From Amyloporia xantha (Eukaryota; Basidiomycota; Agaricomycetes; Polyporales; Adustoporiaceae): 64,000 bases of DNA. The notes under the pieces were generated by a model that did no database searches, had not been told where the DNA came from, and worked only from the letters and a program-made list of their open reading frames with translations. The position numbers and the translations under genes are program-made. The stretch covers positions 186,001 through 250,000 of the forward strand of contig JAYKKR010000007.1 of the NCBI GenBank assembly GCA_036971615.1, given 5' to 3'. Below, in pieces: positions 36,631 to 47,874 of the stretch; positions within the stretch are counted from its first letter, which is position 1; the number at the start of each line of letters is the position of its first letter.

Positions 36631-38380
36631 TCAATCAACCGGAGGTGGGTCGGTGCCGCCAAAATCATGATTGGATTGACTCGAAAAGACCGGCGGAGAG
36701 GTGCGATCGGTCGTCGGATTGATACTCGAGCGTGCCATGTTGAGAGCACGCACCAACACGTCCTCTAGTACACTGTCGTGTAAATCCATCGCAGACGCGC
36801 CTGGGGTCCGGCCGGCGTTCAACATGGTGAAGACATTGTCAAGACCGCTGTAGCGCAACCGTGGATACTGCCGGACCATAGGGATTCTGGCAACCACGGG
36901 TGGCGGCGATGGCGGCGCGGGATGTATGTGTTGTGTCCGTGGAGACACATCCCCAGTGGTAGTCCTAACAAATTCGGCTTGTGCTAATCCTTCTTCAGAA
37001 GGTGATGTTTCTGAATCCGTTTCGACCCAATCCTGCTCCTCATCGTCATGCCCGTGATCAGCATGACCATTTTCCGCCTCATGTTCTAGTATGGCGTACG
37101 GTAGTGAGCACACAAGCCGATGACAGGAAAAGGCACGAATACTAACCAACCACAGGATTTGCCATCTTTGACAGAGATTTACCCTGGGCTTGGCCTTCGT
37201 GTATGCGCTCTTGCTGCTCCAGCCACTGCGCAAGACTGCTCATCAGTGGTGGTTCCCACTTTCTAGCAGGCTCTGACCCAAATCTTCCGTCCGTGTATCG
37301 CGACGTTGACCCAGGTACACGCAGTGTTAGAGACTCTGGATCGATGTCGAATCGACACGAAGGACATGTCGTCTTGCGTGCCAGCCAAGGTGCAAGACAA
37401 CCGCTGTGGAAGAGATGTCTGCCCGGACATGGGAATGCAAGTATGAGGTGGGGCGAGGGATGGAAAGGAAGTGCCTCGAATAGGGCGGAAGTAAGAGCTG
37501 CATCTTCCAGCTTTGACAACACTGGCGACTCCTCCAGCTCATCCTGCATGAGTTCATCACGACAGATGGCGCAACCGTCGCTGTCATCTCCGTATCCGTG
37601 CCGCAGCTTCTCATACCGTCGAACGAGCTCGTGCGGCACTGCTTCGAGGCTACTCAGCAACGTTTCAGCACGAACGGGATCATTGTCTACAGAAGATCTT
37701 CTCAATGCGATGAACATATCAATCAGCTCCTGAGATCTCGAGTGGCCATTCGCTGGCAGGGGCACCTGGGAAGAAACTGAGCTCGCCATCCGGTGAACAA
37801 GAAGCATAAAACTCACATCAAACCCGTTCACGGTATGCAAGATGAACTCTTCGTCTTCCCACTCGTCCACTTCATATTCATCGTCCTCCTCATCGTCCTC
37901 GTCCTCTTCGTCAAGACGCCACTGGCGCGCATCCGAGTGGTTTCTCTCAGAAGTACTCCTCGAGATGGCTGTCGCGTTTGGCATTCCGTCAGACCGGTCG
38001 TCGTCCTCCCACTCCGATCCATCTGATTCCGAGGCGTCCAAATCTGATTCGGAGGAGTCGGATACACTCTGAAGGGAAGGCATGCTGGTGTCACTGTGAT
38101 GCCCATTGTCAGGGTCAGGTTCGTCTGTGTCAGAGTCTGCGCTCGAAGCCAGAGGAGGTGGCTCGTCCTCTTCCGCGCCGGACAAGGGTGCGACGCTTGC
38201 GTCAGCAGACAGGGATTCCCGAGGGACTGGTTGTACTATAGGATCGCAAACAGCACCGCTAGCAATCAATGCAGAGTCCCGCAGACTCTGCTGACTCGAT
38301 ACGCCTTCTTCACCCCTCGGATAGGTAGTCTCACTGCTTAAGGAACTTGGACCAGCAAGTGCGTTGGGGTAGAGGTCCAT
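36631..38380 (-). CDS. RING-H2 E3 ubiquitin ligase-like protein
   Basis: Predicted ubiquitin ligase. Three exons (37817-38380, 37147-37765, 36631-37085) total 1638 nt, 545 residues. The first 180 residues are acidic and disordered (DEEDEDDEEDDEYEVDEWED). A RING-H2 finger lies at about residues 265-340: CAICRDE, a long insert, CPGRHLFHSGC, then W..KTTCPSC, giving C-x2-C ... C-x-H-x2-H-x2-C ... C-x2-C. The insert between the first two Cys and the third is unusually long (about 45 residues). After the RING come DIDPESLTLRVPG and a Pro-rich tail. The first intron (37766-37816) is exactly 51 nt with no stop in frame, so its retention would simply add 17 residues. The start at 38380 is the first ATG. 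It is divergent from HOS3. Confidence 0.85.
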
Positions 38381-38698
38381 TTGCAGTACGGCAAACAAGC
38401 AATGATGCTGTTCCTAGAGAGAGCGAGAAAGCAACAGAGGGAGCAGGTTGCGAGCAAGCTAAGCGATGTTGTAGACAATGGCACAGCTCTGAGATGAGGA
38501 CCTACTCTGGGGAGAGTTGGCGCTTGGGGATGTCTCTCAAATAAATATGAGAATTACTTGATTTGGATAGTTTAGCACCCAGTGTAACTCTATTTATGGA
38601 ATGTCGTCGCCACCACACACGACTGGATAAATCCCTTGCATGCGCGAAATTGCTTGCCACTGAACGCCCTCTTGCCTCGAGTCTGTCCGGCTGCCGTC
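38381..38698. promoter_or_regulatory. Divergent promoter of RING E3 and HOS3-type deacetylase
   Basis: A 318-bp intergenic region separates two head-to-head genes. It is AT-rich at 38535-38595. No specific site is assigned. Confidence 0.4.
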
Positions 38699-40950
38699 AT
38701 GGACGCCGTCGATAGCGCGATCACACCACCAGCCATCGGCAAAACCGCCGTGTTCTTGCAGAAAGCTTGTTTGCAACATCGTTACATCCGTTCGCGAGAC
38801 ACTTCATGCATTGTTGAACGTCCAGAGCGCCTACGCGCGGTCAACATTGGTTTGGCAGCAGCTGCCGCTCGTCTGGAACTGTTCGGCTCTGTCTCGGAAG
38901 CCCCTAGGGTGAAGGAAGAATCAGACCCTCGTGTTGTCAATGTAAAGGCAGACCCTGCAGATGCAGACGAGCTGGCTGCTGCCCTTGGACAATTGAACCT
39001 GGAACCTAGCCACACTCATAGTCCGGTACAGTTTATTCACAGCAGTGCGTCTGTAGACCTATCAAACAATGCCGCGGTAAAATACGTTCATGGAGATATT
39101 GCCGGAGATGTATACTTGGAAAATCTGAAGAAGTGGGCGAGAGAGAGCCAAGAGAAGATCGCGAAGGGAGGAAGTGAGATTCCGGAGACGCTCCCGCAGG
39201 GAGACTTGTATCGTATGTTCCACTTTACTATCTATTAGGCAACCTCGCCAAACGTTGTTTGTTGTGGCATAAGTATGTCCTACCTCTATCGATTCCATTC
39301 AAGGAGCGCTTGGCACCGTCTGTGAAGCCGTTGATACCGTCATTGATGCAACGCGCCCTGCACCAAGTCAAACAGGCTCGGATGTCCGTGCTTCACGCGC
39401 CTTTGTCGCTGTTAGGCCTCCAGGGCATCATTGTGGGGAGGTAACACCCTGCATTCACGCTGTCGAGCCGTAATAACTCATGCTGGCTCCAGGACGTGCC
39501 TTGTGGCTTCTGCTTTGTGAACAATGTTGCAGTGGCGGCGGCGCACGGTGAGGACCAAAATGATCTCTTCACAAGTAAATGACAGCCGACCTGAGCTACT
39601 CTAGCCCATCTTCAACATGGCATTAATCGCGTTGTTGTCCTTGATATCGATTTGCACCACGGTACGAACCACGGTCCTGATGCACGATTCTCATTTCTAA
39701 AGCGCAAATGCAGGTAATGGCACTCAGTCCATTGCGTGGCAAATCAACGAGGAGACATATCGAAAGAGCATTGAACAAGCACACGGTGCCCCTCCCGAAA
39801 ATCCAGGTCTACAGATGTACTACGGAAGCATTCACGACATTCTCTCTTTCCCGTGTGAGGTACGCAAATCACCCATGTGCCCCATGTGTGGATGAGACCC
39901 ATCGTTTATACTATAAACAGGATGGGAAGACGGAACTCGTACAAGCTGCTTCTGTTTCGATCCACGGACCGCATGGCCAGCATATCGAGAATGTACACCT
40001 TCAACCGTACAGTTCAGAGAAACAGTTCTGGGACGAGTTGTACTCGGGCCAATACGCCAAGTTGCTCCAAAAAGCCGGCGCTTTCCTCGAGGAAACCGGC
40101 GGTCCTGGAGATGACGTCTTGGTATTTATCAGGTTGGCGACGTTATAGCCATCCTTTCCCCCTCGCTCGCTGACCATTGCCGCAGTTGTGGGTTCGATGC
40201 GAGCGAGCACGAATATCCATCAATGTCGAGACACCATCGGCATGTCCCGACGTCCTTCTATCGTCAATTCGCCCTGGACACTCGCATATTCGCCGAGCGT
40301 TTCGCACGAGGAAGACTCATCAGTGTCCTAGAGGGTGGCTATAGCGACAGGGCCCTGACAAGTGGTGCGATGGCCCATCTCGTCGGCTTGGTCGACAATG
40401 CGAACGTCGACTGCGAAACATGGTGGAGCTTGGATAACCTGATCGAGGTAGGCATAATTCTTCATGGTCGCTGTTGAACTTGTTACCCATAGCTGTGATG
40501 CAGTTAGAGAAAGCCACCAAAAGGCGCCGTGGAGGGAGGTCATCTCAACCGGTGGCTTCAGCACCATGGATAGAACGCGCTGTCGAGATTTTCGCATCCA
40601 TCGACTCATCTCACCTTGTTTCATCCGCCGCGTCGTCCCGCTTACCTGTCCCGCCATCGTCTCGCGTACTTCGCGAGCGAAGAACGCCTCTTACGACCAG
40701 CGCCGATTCAAGTCCAGAACCGTCCCCAGGCAACATCGAGGGAGACAGGAAGCCCAAGTCAGCAAATCGGCAGAGGAAGGATCCTCCTGCGAAGGCATCT
40801 TCGAAACCACCAAAGTACCTATCATCTGATTCGGAGGATGATTCCCTTTCATCCCTCTCGGATATCCCTGAGGAAGGTGTAGAGAGAAAGAAACTTCCTC
40901 GTGTCATTTTGCGAGTTGGGCCTCCCCCCAGTACCTCACCACATTCTTGA
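38699..40950 (+). CDS. HOS3: HOS3-type histone deacetylase
   Basis: Class II-like zinc-dependent deacetylase of histone or other acetyl-lysines. Eight exons (38699-39212, 39274-39440, 39493-39547, 39605-39661, 39714-39859, 39921-40132, 40186-40447, 40504-40950) sum to 1860 nt, 619 residues. Catalytic motifs are RPPGHHCGEDVPCGFCFVNN (His dyad), VVVLDIDLHHGNGTQSIAWQ (Zn-binding Asp and His), SCGFDASEHE (Zn Asp) and SVLEGGYSDRAL (transition-state Tyr). The insert of about 50 residues between the N-terminal ERPERLRAVNIGL and GDIAGDVYLENL is typical of HOS3 rather than HDA1. The C-terminus is Ser- and Arg-rich, probably disordered and nuclear. The intron at 39213-39273 was set so that YLCPTSIDSIQGALG reads through. 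The ATG at 38699 is the first in frame. Confidence 0.92.
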
Positions 40951-41070
40951 AGTCTACATTTAAGCTGATGTTGCATACTTGTTAAATGTTTTGGGCACTC
41001 GTTGATACCCACTTACTTTAGATACCTTGCGTGTATCCTTAGATTATAAATCACCAGTAAATGTTCTTCT

Positions 41071-42188
41071 TTACGCTCCCATTAGGCCATGAACGGCCCA
41101 TTCATAGACACCAAGGAAAACAGCCCCACCAGCTGAGATCCATAGTGTCCGAGGGACAACACCAGCAAATAACGCCCGTATCCCCTCGGAGGCATAGATT
41201 TGTTTCATCCGGGATGCTAGTGACGGCATTGTACCTTTTGACGGATCCTATTCAATTCGAAACTCAATTAGTATTCTGTAAGGGTGATAGACCGAACACC
41301 AAGCACCCGGAGGTCAAGCATGACGCGCGTTTTGAGCACGTCCAAAGGTGTGGTGAGGGCTGCCGCTACGCCACCTGAAATACTCCCGCACATTGCTGCC
41401 TCATACGCGTGAAGGGGCTTTCTCCCTACCGCTTTAGATAGCCGCGATTTCAATAATTCGTAGAGCGGAAACTGAAGAGAAGTGAACGGAATCTAAGATA
41501 TTCATTTGAGTTTATGGCGAGTCGCAGTCAGAGAGAATGCCTGTTGACACACCTCTCTCATGACTGTTATGCCAAACCCTCGGTAGAATCCGCGAATCCC
41601 TTCATCAACGAACAACCGCTTCGCTCCTGCTAGCGATGACTGTGCGAGGCTGCCGTAACTAGACGTCTGCATACGTGTCTTGATCACTTCGGTCGGGACT
41701 CGGATCAAACATGCAGCCTAAGGTCATCCTGGACCAGTCAGTCAAGACGAGACTTGAAACGTGGGTATTCGTACCACTTCACCAGCGGATGCCGATACCA
41801 TATGTGTCACGGGTGCGAAATCCGACGAGAAGGGAAGCGTTCGTTTGAGCGTATCATAAGTGCAAAAGAACACGGCAGCTTCATGGCGGAATGTCACGAA
41901 AGGAGACTAGAGAAATCGACGGGACAGACATGCGTACCTCCAGGCGCACTGCCGACAACTACGCTCCCCACACCCTTATAAATTCCAGCAAAGCCTCCAG
42001 CACGGACAAAGCCTTGCGACGATTGTAGACGAGTCTTTATGGTGTCAATGGGAAAGAAGAGCAGATCGACTGCTGAGCCTGCAACTCCACCCGCCTGATA
42101 TTGTATGTTTAGGCGTAACCGAAACGACATGGCTATGGGCGCGTACCGCAAGCGATTGGTAGAATGTCGGATCCTTTTGAGTTGACAT
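41071..42188 (-). CDS. PET8: Mitochondrial S-adenosylmethionine carrier (SLC25A26/Pet8-like)
   Basis: Inner-membrane carrier that exchanges cytosolic S-adenosylmethionine for matrix S-adenosylhomocysteine. Six exons (42147-42188, 41938-42094, 41775-41878, 41553-41717, 41307-41492, 41071-41247) total 831 nt, 276 residues, the family length. The three carrier signatures are [34 protein letters not shown] and [14 protein letters not shown]. Short first-repeat spacing ([20 protein letters not shown], then SAPGAAVFF) and the small size point to the SAM carrier rather than other SLC25 members. The C-terminus reads [20 protein letters not shown]. The divergent neighbour SEN54 starts 284 bp away. Its role would be to supply methyl groups for mitochondrial tRNA, rRNA and protein methylation. 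Confidence 0.87.
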
Positions 42189-42471
42189 CGTTTAGTAGAT
42201 TAGAAGAGGACCAGTTAATATTCCCAAGGATGCACACTGCTACCACAGGATAGAATGTGCAACAGTGGTGATGAAGCACCGAGTCCTGTGTTGGTCCACT
42301 TCCGCAGTGGTCGCGTCGTATGAGCGAATGACTGGACCTTCCTTATGCGGGTCAGGATTTTGACTCGCAATATGGGCGCCTACTGGAACTTTTGTGTCTG
42401 CGCCAGACAGATTGATTTCCAAGTCATTCAACAGTTATCCTCATTGAAAAGCGTAAAGCTTCTGAGCTATT

Positions 42472-44107
42472 ATGGACGATACTCTCGAACTTCCTACAGC
42501 GATATCACAACCTGCAGACAGTGTGGAACGAGAAGAAGATGAGCAGTCTTCGGGAGACGAAGATCAAGGACCGGATTGGACTAAACTGCCGTATGTTTTA
42601 CACTCGCCCTCTCAGCGTTGCATTGATTCAGATAATAGCTTGGGGTCTGCCTCTCGACCCGTTATCCCTAAGCGGGGCGAAAAAGAATTTGAGCCAATTG
42701 CAGCCGGCGGCTCCGGCCTCCAACGCCATGTCTTGGATCGCGCTCGGAATGCTATGGTCGACGCCTTGTCTGCCTCACGCACCATTTCAAGGTGAAGCGC
42801 AAGTTCTTGGATGTGTAAATGTCTATCTGATTGTAGCTGCCCTACTAGCAAGTCTATAAGCTACGCAGTGTGGTACCCGGACATCTCTAGAGCACATGTC
42901 ACGTTGAGCAGAGGAATACATTTCGCAAACATGGGCCACTCGGTCGCTAGAGCACCGCAAAATGAGGATGGAGTTGCCAAGGTACAAAAAAGGCTAGAGC
43001 TACTCCCAGAGGAAGCTCTTTACCTTGTGGAACGAGGCGCAATGCTTTGCTGGAGAGCGTATGATACGCCCGTGACAATGGCTCCGGGTCTGGAGGATGT
43101 CGAGGGAATTCCTATGACAGTACAACAAGCCTTTGCCGAGATGATTGGCACCGAAGATCTTACGCTTGAGAAATACCAAGTATGTCTCTCAGGGCGTTCA
43201 TCAATCAGCAGCTAAGTTCTAACTTTCAATGGAAGGTTTTCGCATATCTCAAACGACTGGGCTACGTCGTTACGCGCGCTAAGCCTCCATCACGAGATTA
43301 TCCTATGCCGCCACCCTTGGACGCGAAAAACCAACGCTCATCGTCACTAATATCTAAACTATATGTCGCGATGCAGTATCTGTTGCGTCCGTTCGTTCGG
43401 ATATTCTCCGGAGGGTTTGACTGGTGGAGGCCCCTGCGCTTCAATCGCTGGCTATATCACAATTGGAACTCTCGTACGCATTTAAGCTTATTCTAATTTT
43501 CACTCCCATAACCTTCTTGCGTAGGGACCGTGTTCAAGTCATTGCGTTTTCTCCCTGGCGGACACCAAGCTCCACTGCGGTTGAAAGCTCCGCTAAATAG
43601 CCCTTCTTCTCCTTATGAGATTTTCTTCAACTTATACAAACCATCCACACCTTTCAAAAAGACAGCTCCACCTGCGCCCGACTATTCTGTAGTTGTTGTG
43701 AAGTACGTGTGATTTTTCATATCGCTGTCCAATGCTGACGCCTACTCCGAAGTGCGCGAACGACGTCGATGCCTTCCTTGAGCGAGCTTACGACTCTGTT
43801 TGAGATACTGCCGGAGTTGCCGCCTCCTGTACCCCGCAAGCGTCTATCTTTCGCACAACAAAAGATGGCAGCTACGCCTGCGCCCTCTTCCGCTCCTACC
43901 ACTAGAGAGTCGGAGCCCTCGCTCTTGCAGAAGATATTTCCTTGGGCATTTCTACCTCCTTCGAAGCCTGGGCTTCAGCGTAATCCGAATCCATTCCTTG
44001 CTTTGAAGACAGGGAAGAAAATGGTCGTAGTGGCCGCAGTTGACGCGGGTACCATCAGCTTCTTCAGATTTGGACAAGGTGTATTTGCGGAGTGGCCGAT
44101 GTTATGA
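42472..44107 (+). CDS. SEN54: tRNA-splicing endonuclease subunit SEN54
   Basis: Structural subunit of the Sen2-Sen34-Sen54-Sen15 endonuclease that cuts introns from pre-tRNA. Five exons (42472-42791, 42837-43179, 43236-43473, 43525-43702, 43753-44107) give 1434 nt, 477 residues. The Sen54 N-terminal domain is clear: RPVIPKRGEKEFEPIAAGG, LDRARNAMVDALSASRTIS, RGIHFANMGHS and LLPEEALYLVERGAMLCWRA, then DLTLEKYQVFAYLKRLGYVV. The middle (LRPFVRIFSGGFDWWRPLRF) and the end (VVVAAVDAGTISFFRFGQG, then FAEW) match the C-terminal nuclease-fold-like domain. No catalytic triad is expected in this subunit. A GTATGT at codon 40 is not used as a donor, since the frame stays open and splicing there would break it. 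Confidence 0.92.
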
Positions 44108-45646
44108 TTGTACGTTCTCGGAACCTGATCTAACAGGCAGATGGCTGACCCATCCCTCATCGTGAAAAGACAACATTGTGTAGGTCGCAATGTCAGAATC
44201 TCGAGACCTTCATATCGCTTGCAGAGGTGTCATGTAGTAGAGCCAATGTAAAATTGTAAAATTTGCCCACGCGGATTACTTGTTCTGACTCCTAACTTAC
44301 CGAGATGTTCCTGATCTCAGGATCTGATTAGTACAGACAGTGCAAATAATGGATTCGTTGACGTAAGTACTGACTTCTGAATTGACACGATTGAGATGGC
44401 GGTTTGACATCAGCTGAACTTCCATTTCACAGGTATCAAAATGTCGTATTGACCACGATTTTCACCGATAGGCTGCGCTGATTCTCTGCAGTGGCTCCAT
44501 ATGATAATACGCCAATTCTAAAGGTTTGCCGACGACAGTCTTGTACCGCCAATGGACTGAGAGAAAGTCGGAAGACGCACCAATCACTTCACGCTTTAAA
44601 CCTCGAACCCTTTATAGCAATGTCCAAAGTCCAAGCCTCGGTCAAGCGGGTTATCATTATGCGACATTTTGTGTGCCTCTTCTCCGTATAAGGATTGAGC
44701 CGTAAAACGAGGCATGGTTATCGTTTATCGGTGCCCTCGTAGAATACCGTGACATTACGCGATGTTTTTAACAACGGTCGTCATTCCCATTCTTTTCTTT
44801 AATCAACAGCGCTTCCGTCGAAATGGTGCCTTCGCCCCACCTCAACGAGGAATTTACTACTTCACACAAACCCGGGTTGTCACCGTTTGAATTACTCTTC
44901 AGTTCGATTCTGTGGACCTGGGAACAAAGGTGCTTCGTGCATTGTACTATATCGTAATTTCGTTTTTCCAACTCATGATTTTTTTCCAGTTTTGATTTAC
45001 TTCAGGGTAAGCACCCTCGCACACGGTGTCATCCAGCGATAATTAGAACCACCAGTAGGCAGCCGCCATTCAAATGACACTCCGTCACTACATTATCTAC
45101 GCCACACGCATTTCCTATTGAATCGACACGGTCCGCAGTTCTGGAAGCGCCAGCGTGAACGTCCCCTAGGTCACTCAGAGCGGTCATTCGTGATGCCAGA
45201 TGGAATTGCGAAAAGACTATAATATGAATTGTTCAGGCTCGTTATAATAGTCACAGCATTTTATCATGACTGACAATAGGTACGCATAGGACTCGTATTT
45301 CGTCACGCCCCAAGCACAGGCGACGGAGGTCCCCGAAGTAGAGGGTGATCGTAGCTCGAAGGACTCAACCTCTCCGTGTGTCGAATTCTGTGGCTTTCGA
45401 GGTCGCCCACATGCTCTCGATACTAGATACACCCAAAATGACCGGTATCATGATGGCCAATGTCATACTTCGTACCGTACATGGACAGTAATCTCGGCAG
45501 CACCCGAACTTCCAAGAGGCTTCTACAGCGCATGGCTCTCACTCCCACCTCAGTGCCTCTCGCTGAACCGTATTAGCTAGCTATCAAAACGGGCCCGAGA
45601 TCACCAATCAGCTACCATCGTCCAACAAATCGCGGACTAGCGTTAA
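44108..45646. other. 1.5-kb intergenic region
   Basis: I see no gene here. Its right end, from about 45470, is similar to 47690-47875, the promoter of the second F-box gene (shared tracts such as cggcagcacccgaactt), so it belongs to the tandem duplication. Confidence 0.5.
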
Positions 45647-47321
45647 ATACACCGCCTGTTTCTCATTAACGAGGTGCTATTGCACATCTTTCGAAAGCTA
45701 CAATGCCCTGACGATAACAGAACTTTGGCGACTGCCGCAAGGACCTGTCGAGTATTCCATGGGCCTGCCGATGAAGTACTATGGGAGAGTTTGGATAACA
45801 TCACACCAATATCCAGGTTGTTGCCGTCTGATGCATGGAGCTTTCAGCTCAAGGAAAGAGACATCCGGATATGTGTGAGTGGCGACCTTTCATATGTCAA
45901 CTGCTCATCCACTAACCACAGGTGAGCTTCAGGAGCTGCGAAGACCCCTGATACCTAGTGATTATCGTGCCATCAGGGACCATGGCCCGTTGGTGAAGAG
46001 CTTGGGCCAACGCCATGACTTCTTTAAAGAACCGTGCAGATCAAGTTACTGCCGTGACACCGTTTCGTCGAAGGTTTTCCAGATCATGGCCATGCACAGT
46101 CCATATCCTGTTCTTTTCCCCGATCTGCACTCCATGAAGTGGCAGAAACATGTTGTCTTCCCGAGGCCCCCTCCGATCTCGGACGGTAGTACGGTGCTTG
46201 ATATGTGCCTATGCATTGGCTCTGCGCTGCAAGACCTGATCATGGGGAAAGGACTCGATCTCGCACCCGAGTCTCTGATGAGGGTCATTAACAAAATCCA
46301 ACGCGAGGCACCCTTGCTCAGAAGGTTGGAGTTGCCACTAATGCCGTCCGAGGACCCTCGCGTATCACAGCATCTCTCATCCCTTATCTGCGACCTTCCT
46401 AATCCGAAGGTTTTACGAGGTGGAGGTGCACCTCTAACCGAGACTGCTCTGTCATACATCGCTCAGTTGCGCGATCTCTGCGAGCTTGGCATATACAGCA
46501 ACTGGACCACGCAGCCAATCCCTACCGGAGTGGATCCGCCCTTATTCCATGCACTACACACCCTGGATATTCACGTGTCTAACGCACAGCCATACGTCAA
46601 CTTTGCCAGACGTACCAAGTCATTATAAGTGGAGTCCTTCGGAATCAGGTTTGGTAGACTTCTCCCAGAGCGCGCTATTCAATCAATATTTGCTTCCATC
46701 CCCTGTCAATTCTCTCATACTCGACTGACGGATTTGAGGGTCACCTCTTGTAATTTCGACCCATCGGCCGTGTTCTTAAGTAATTCCATCATTCGCTCAG
46801 AGCACCTACGGCCACTCCTGGAATTTCATAGACTCGAGACAGTCAATATTTCCCCAGAATGGATGCTCGATTACGGCAATCAAATCCTGGCTGCGGCATG
46901 GCCAGACCTAAAGTCGCTGAACCTCATGTCAGGTCATCTTTCACATAGCTGGTTTCCATCACAACCTCCCGGCTCTCTGGAAAGTCTTTTGGCCTTTGCA
47001 CTGCGTTGTCCATCACTCAAGCATCTTGCAGTCCACATGCATGCTGATGGCGACAGAATCCCCGAATGGCCACCGGAGATACCACGAGTTCAACATCATC
47101 CGCATATGATACTCGCTTTGATTGACTTCGGTGAATCTAACTTAGTCAACCCTGTCGAGGTCGCAGCATTTTTGTCGGAGCTGTTTTCCGACGGTCTTCA
47201 AGTCGAAACTTGGGGGGAGCCTGAGAGGGAATGGAGATGGTTAATCGACGGCATGCTACCGGTGTTCCACAGAGTCAGAAAAGAAGAAAGGGAAAGGATG
47301 AGATTTGCTGAAACCGGCTAA
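45647..47321 (+). pseudogene. F-box-like gene, first tandem copy, disrupted
   Basis: Aligned with the intact copy at 47875-49599, this copy keeps the same two-exon layout (intron 45875-45932) and an otherwise continuous frame. Two changes disable it. The start codon is ATA (45647-45649) where the sister has ATG. Codon 46626-46628 is TAA where the sister has CAA (context TKSL-stop-VESFG against TKLPQVASFG). Downstream the frame is still open to 47319-47321. It retains the F-box-like HIFRKLQCPDDNRTLATAAR and TCRVFHGPADEVLWESLDNI, then LRR-like repeats. The few lesions suggest recent inactivation or a conditional read-through product. Confidence 0.8.
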
Positions 47322-47874
47322 TTGTGTGGGTTCTCTCTTGTCGTCAATATCGCGCTATCCGCTGACTGCGTCTTCATTAGCGTTATTTGAGACTGGCTCC
47401 GGAAGCAGAAAAAAACCTGAATCTTTATCTGTTATTGTCCTCCTTTGGTGGGAGAATCATGAATTGATTGTGTCGGTCAAGGCATTTCTGTGCCGACTCC
47501 GAAGGTTCTGAATATATATCTTCAAGTTAAGTTCAGGTTGTACTGGAGATGGACATACGTACAGTTCAAGTTAGGGGTCTCTAAATTTGAGCTTGAAGTA
47601 GTACTTAACCACTGTATGCTTCTGGTCGCCGTATTGTTGGATACCGGACAGTGTCATCCGTTTACAATGATCAATGCCGTACTATGTGCGGTAGGAGATA
47701 GATCATGGCCGCAGTAATGTCGGCAGCACCCGAACTTTGAGGTTCAACCACGTCCCCAGTAGCTCTCAGTGGCTCAACTGAACCATATCATTGAACAGCA
47801 GGTCCAGCTGTTGAAACGGGCTTGATGACCACTAATCGGCCACGATTTTCCGACAGATTACGGACAAGCGTTCA

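Noticed and set aside
37203..38341. Plus-strand open frames opposite the RING E3 gene
   Set aside because: They are Ser- and Arg-rich antisense images of the acidic RING protein exons, with no independent support.
42590..42615. Possible intron at GTATGT early in SEN54
   Set aside because: The nearest acceptor would give a 26-nt intron or break the frame, while the unspliced reading continues in phase into RPVIPKRGEKEFEP.
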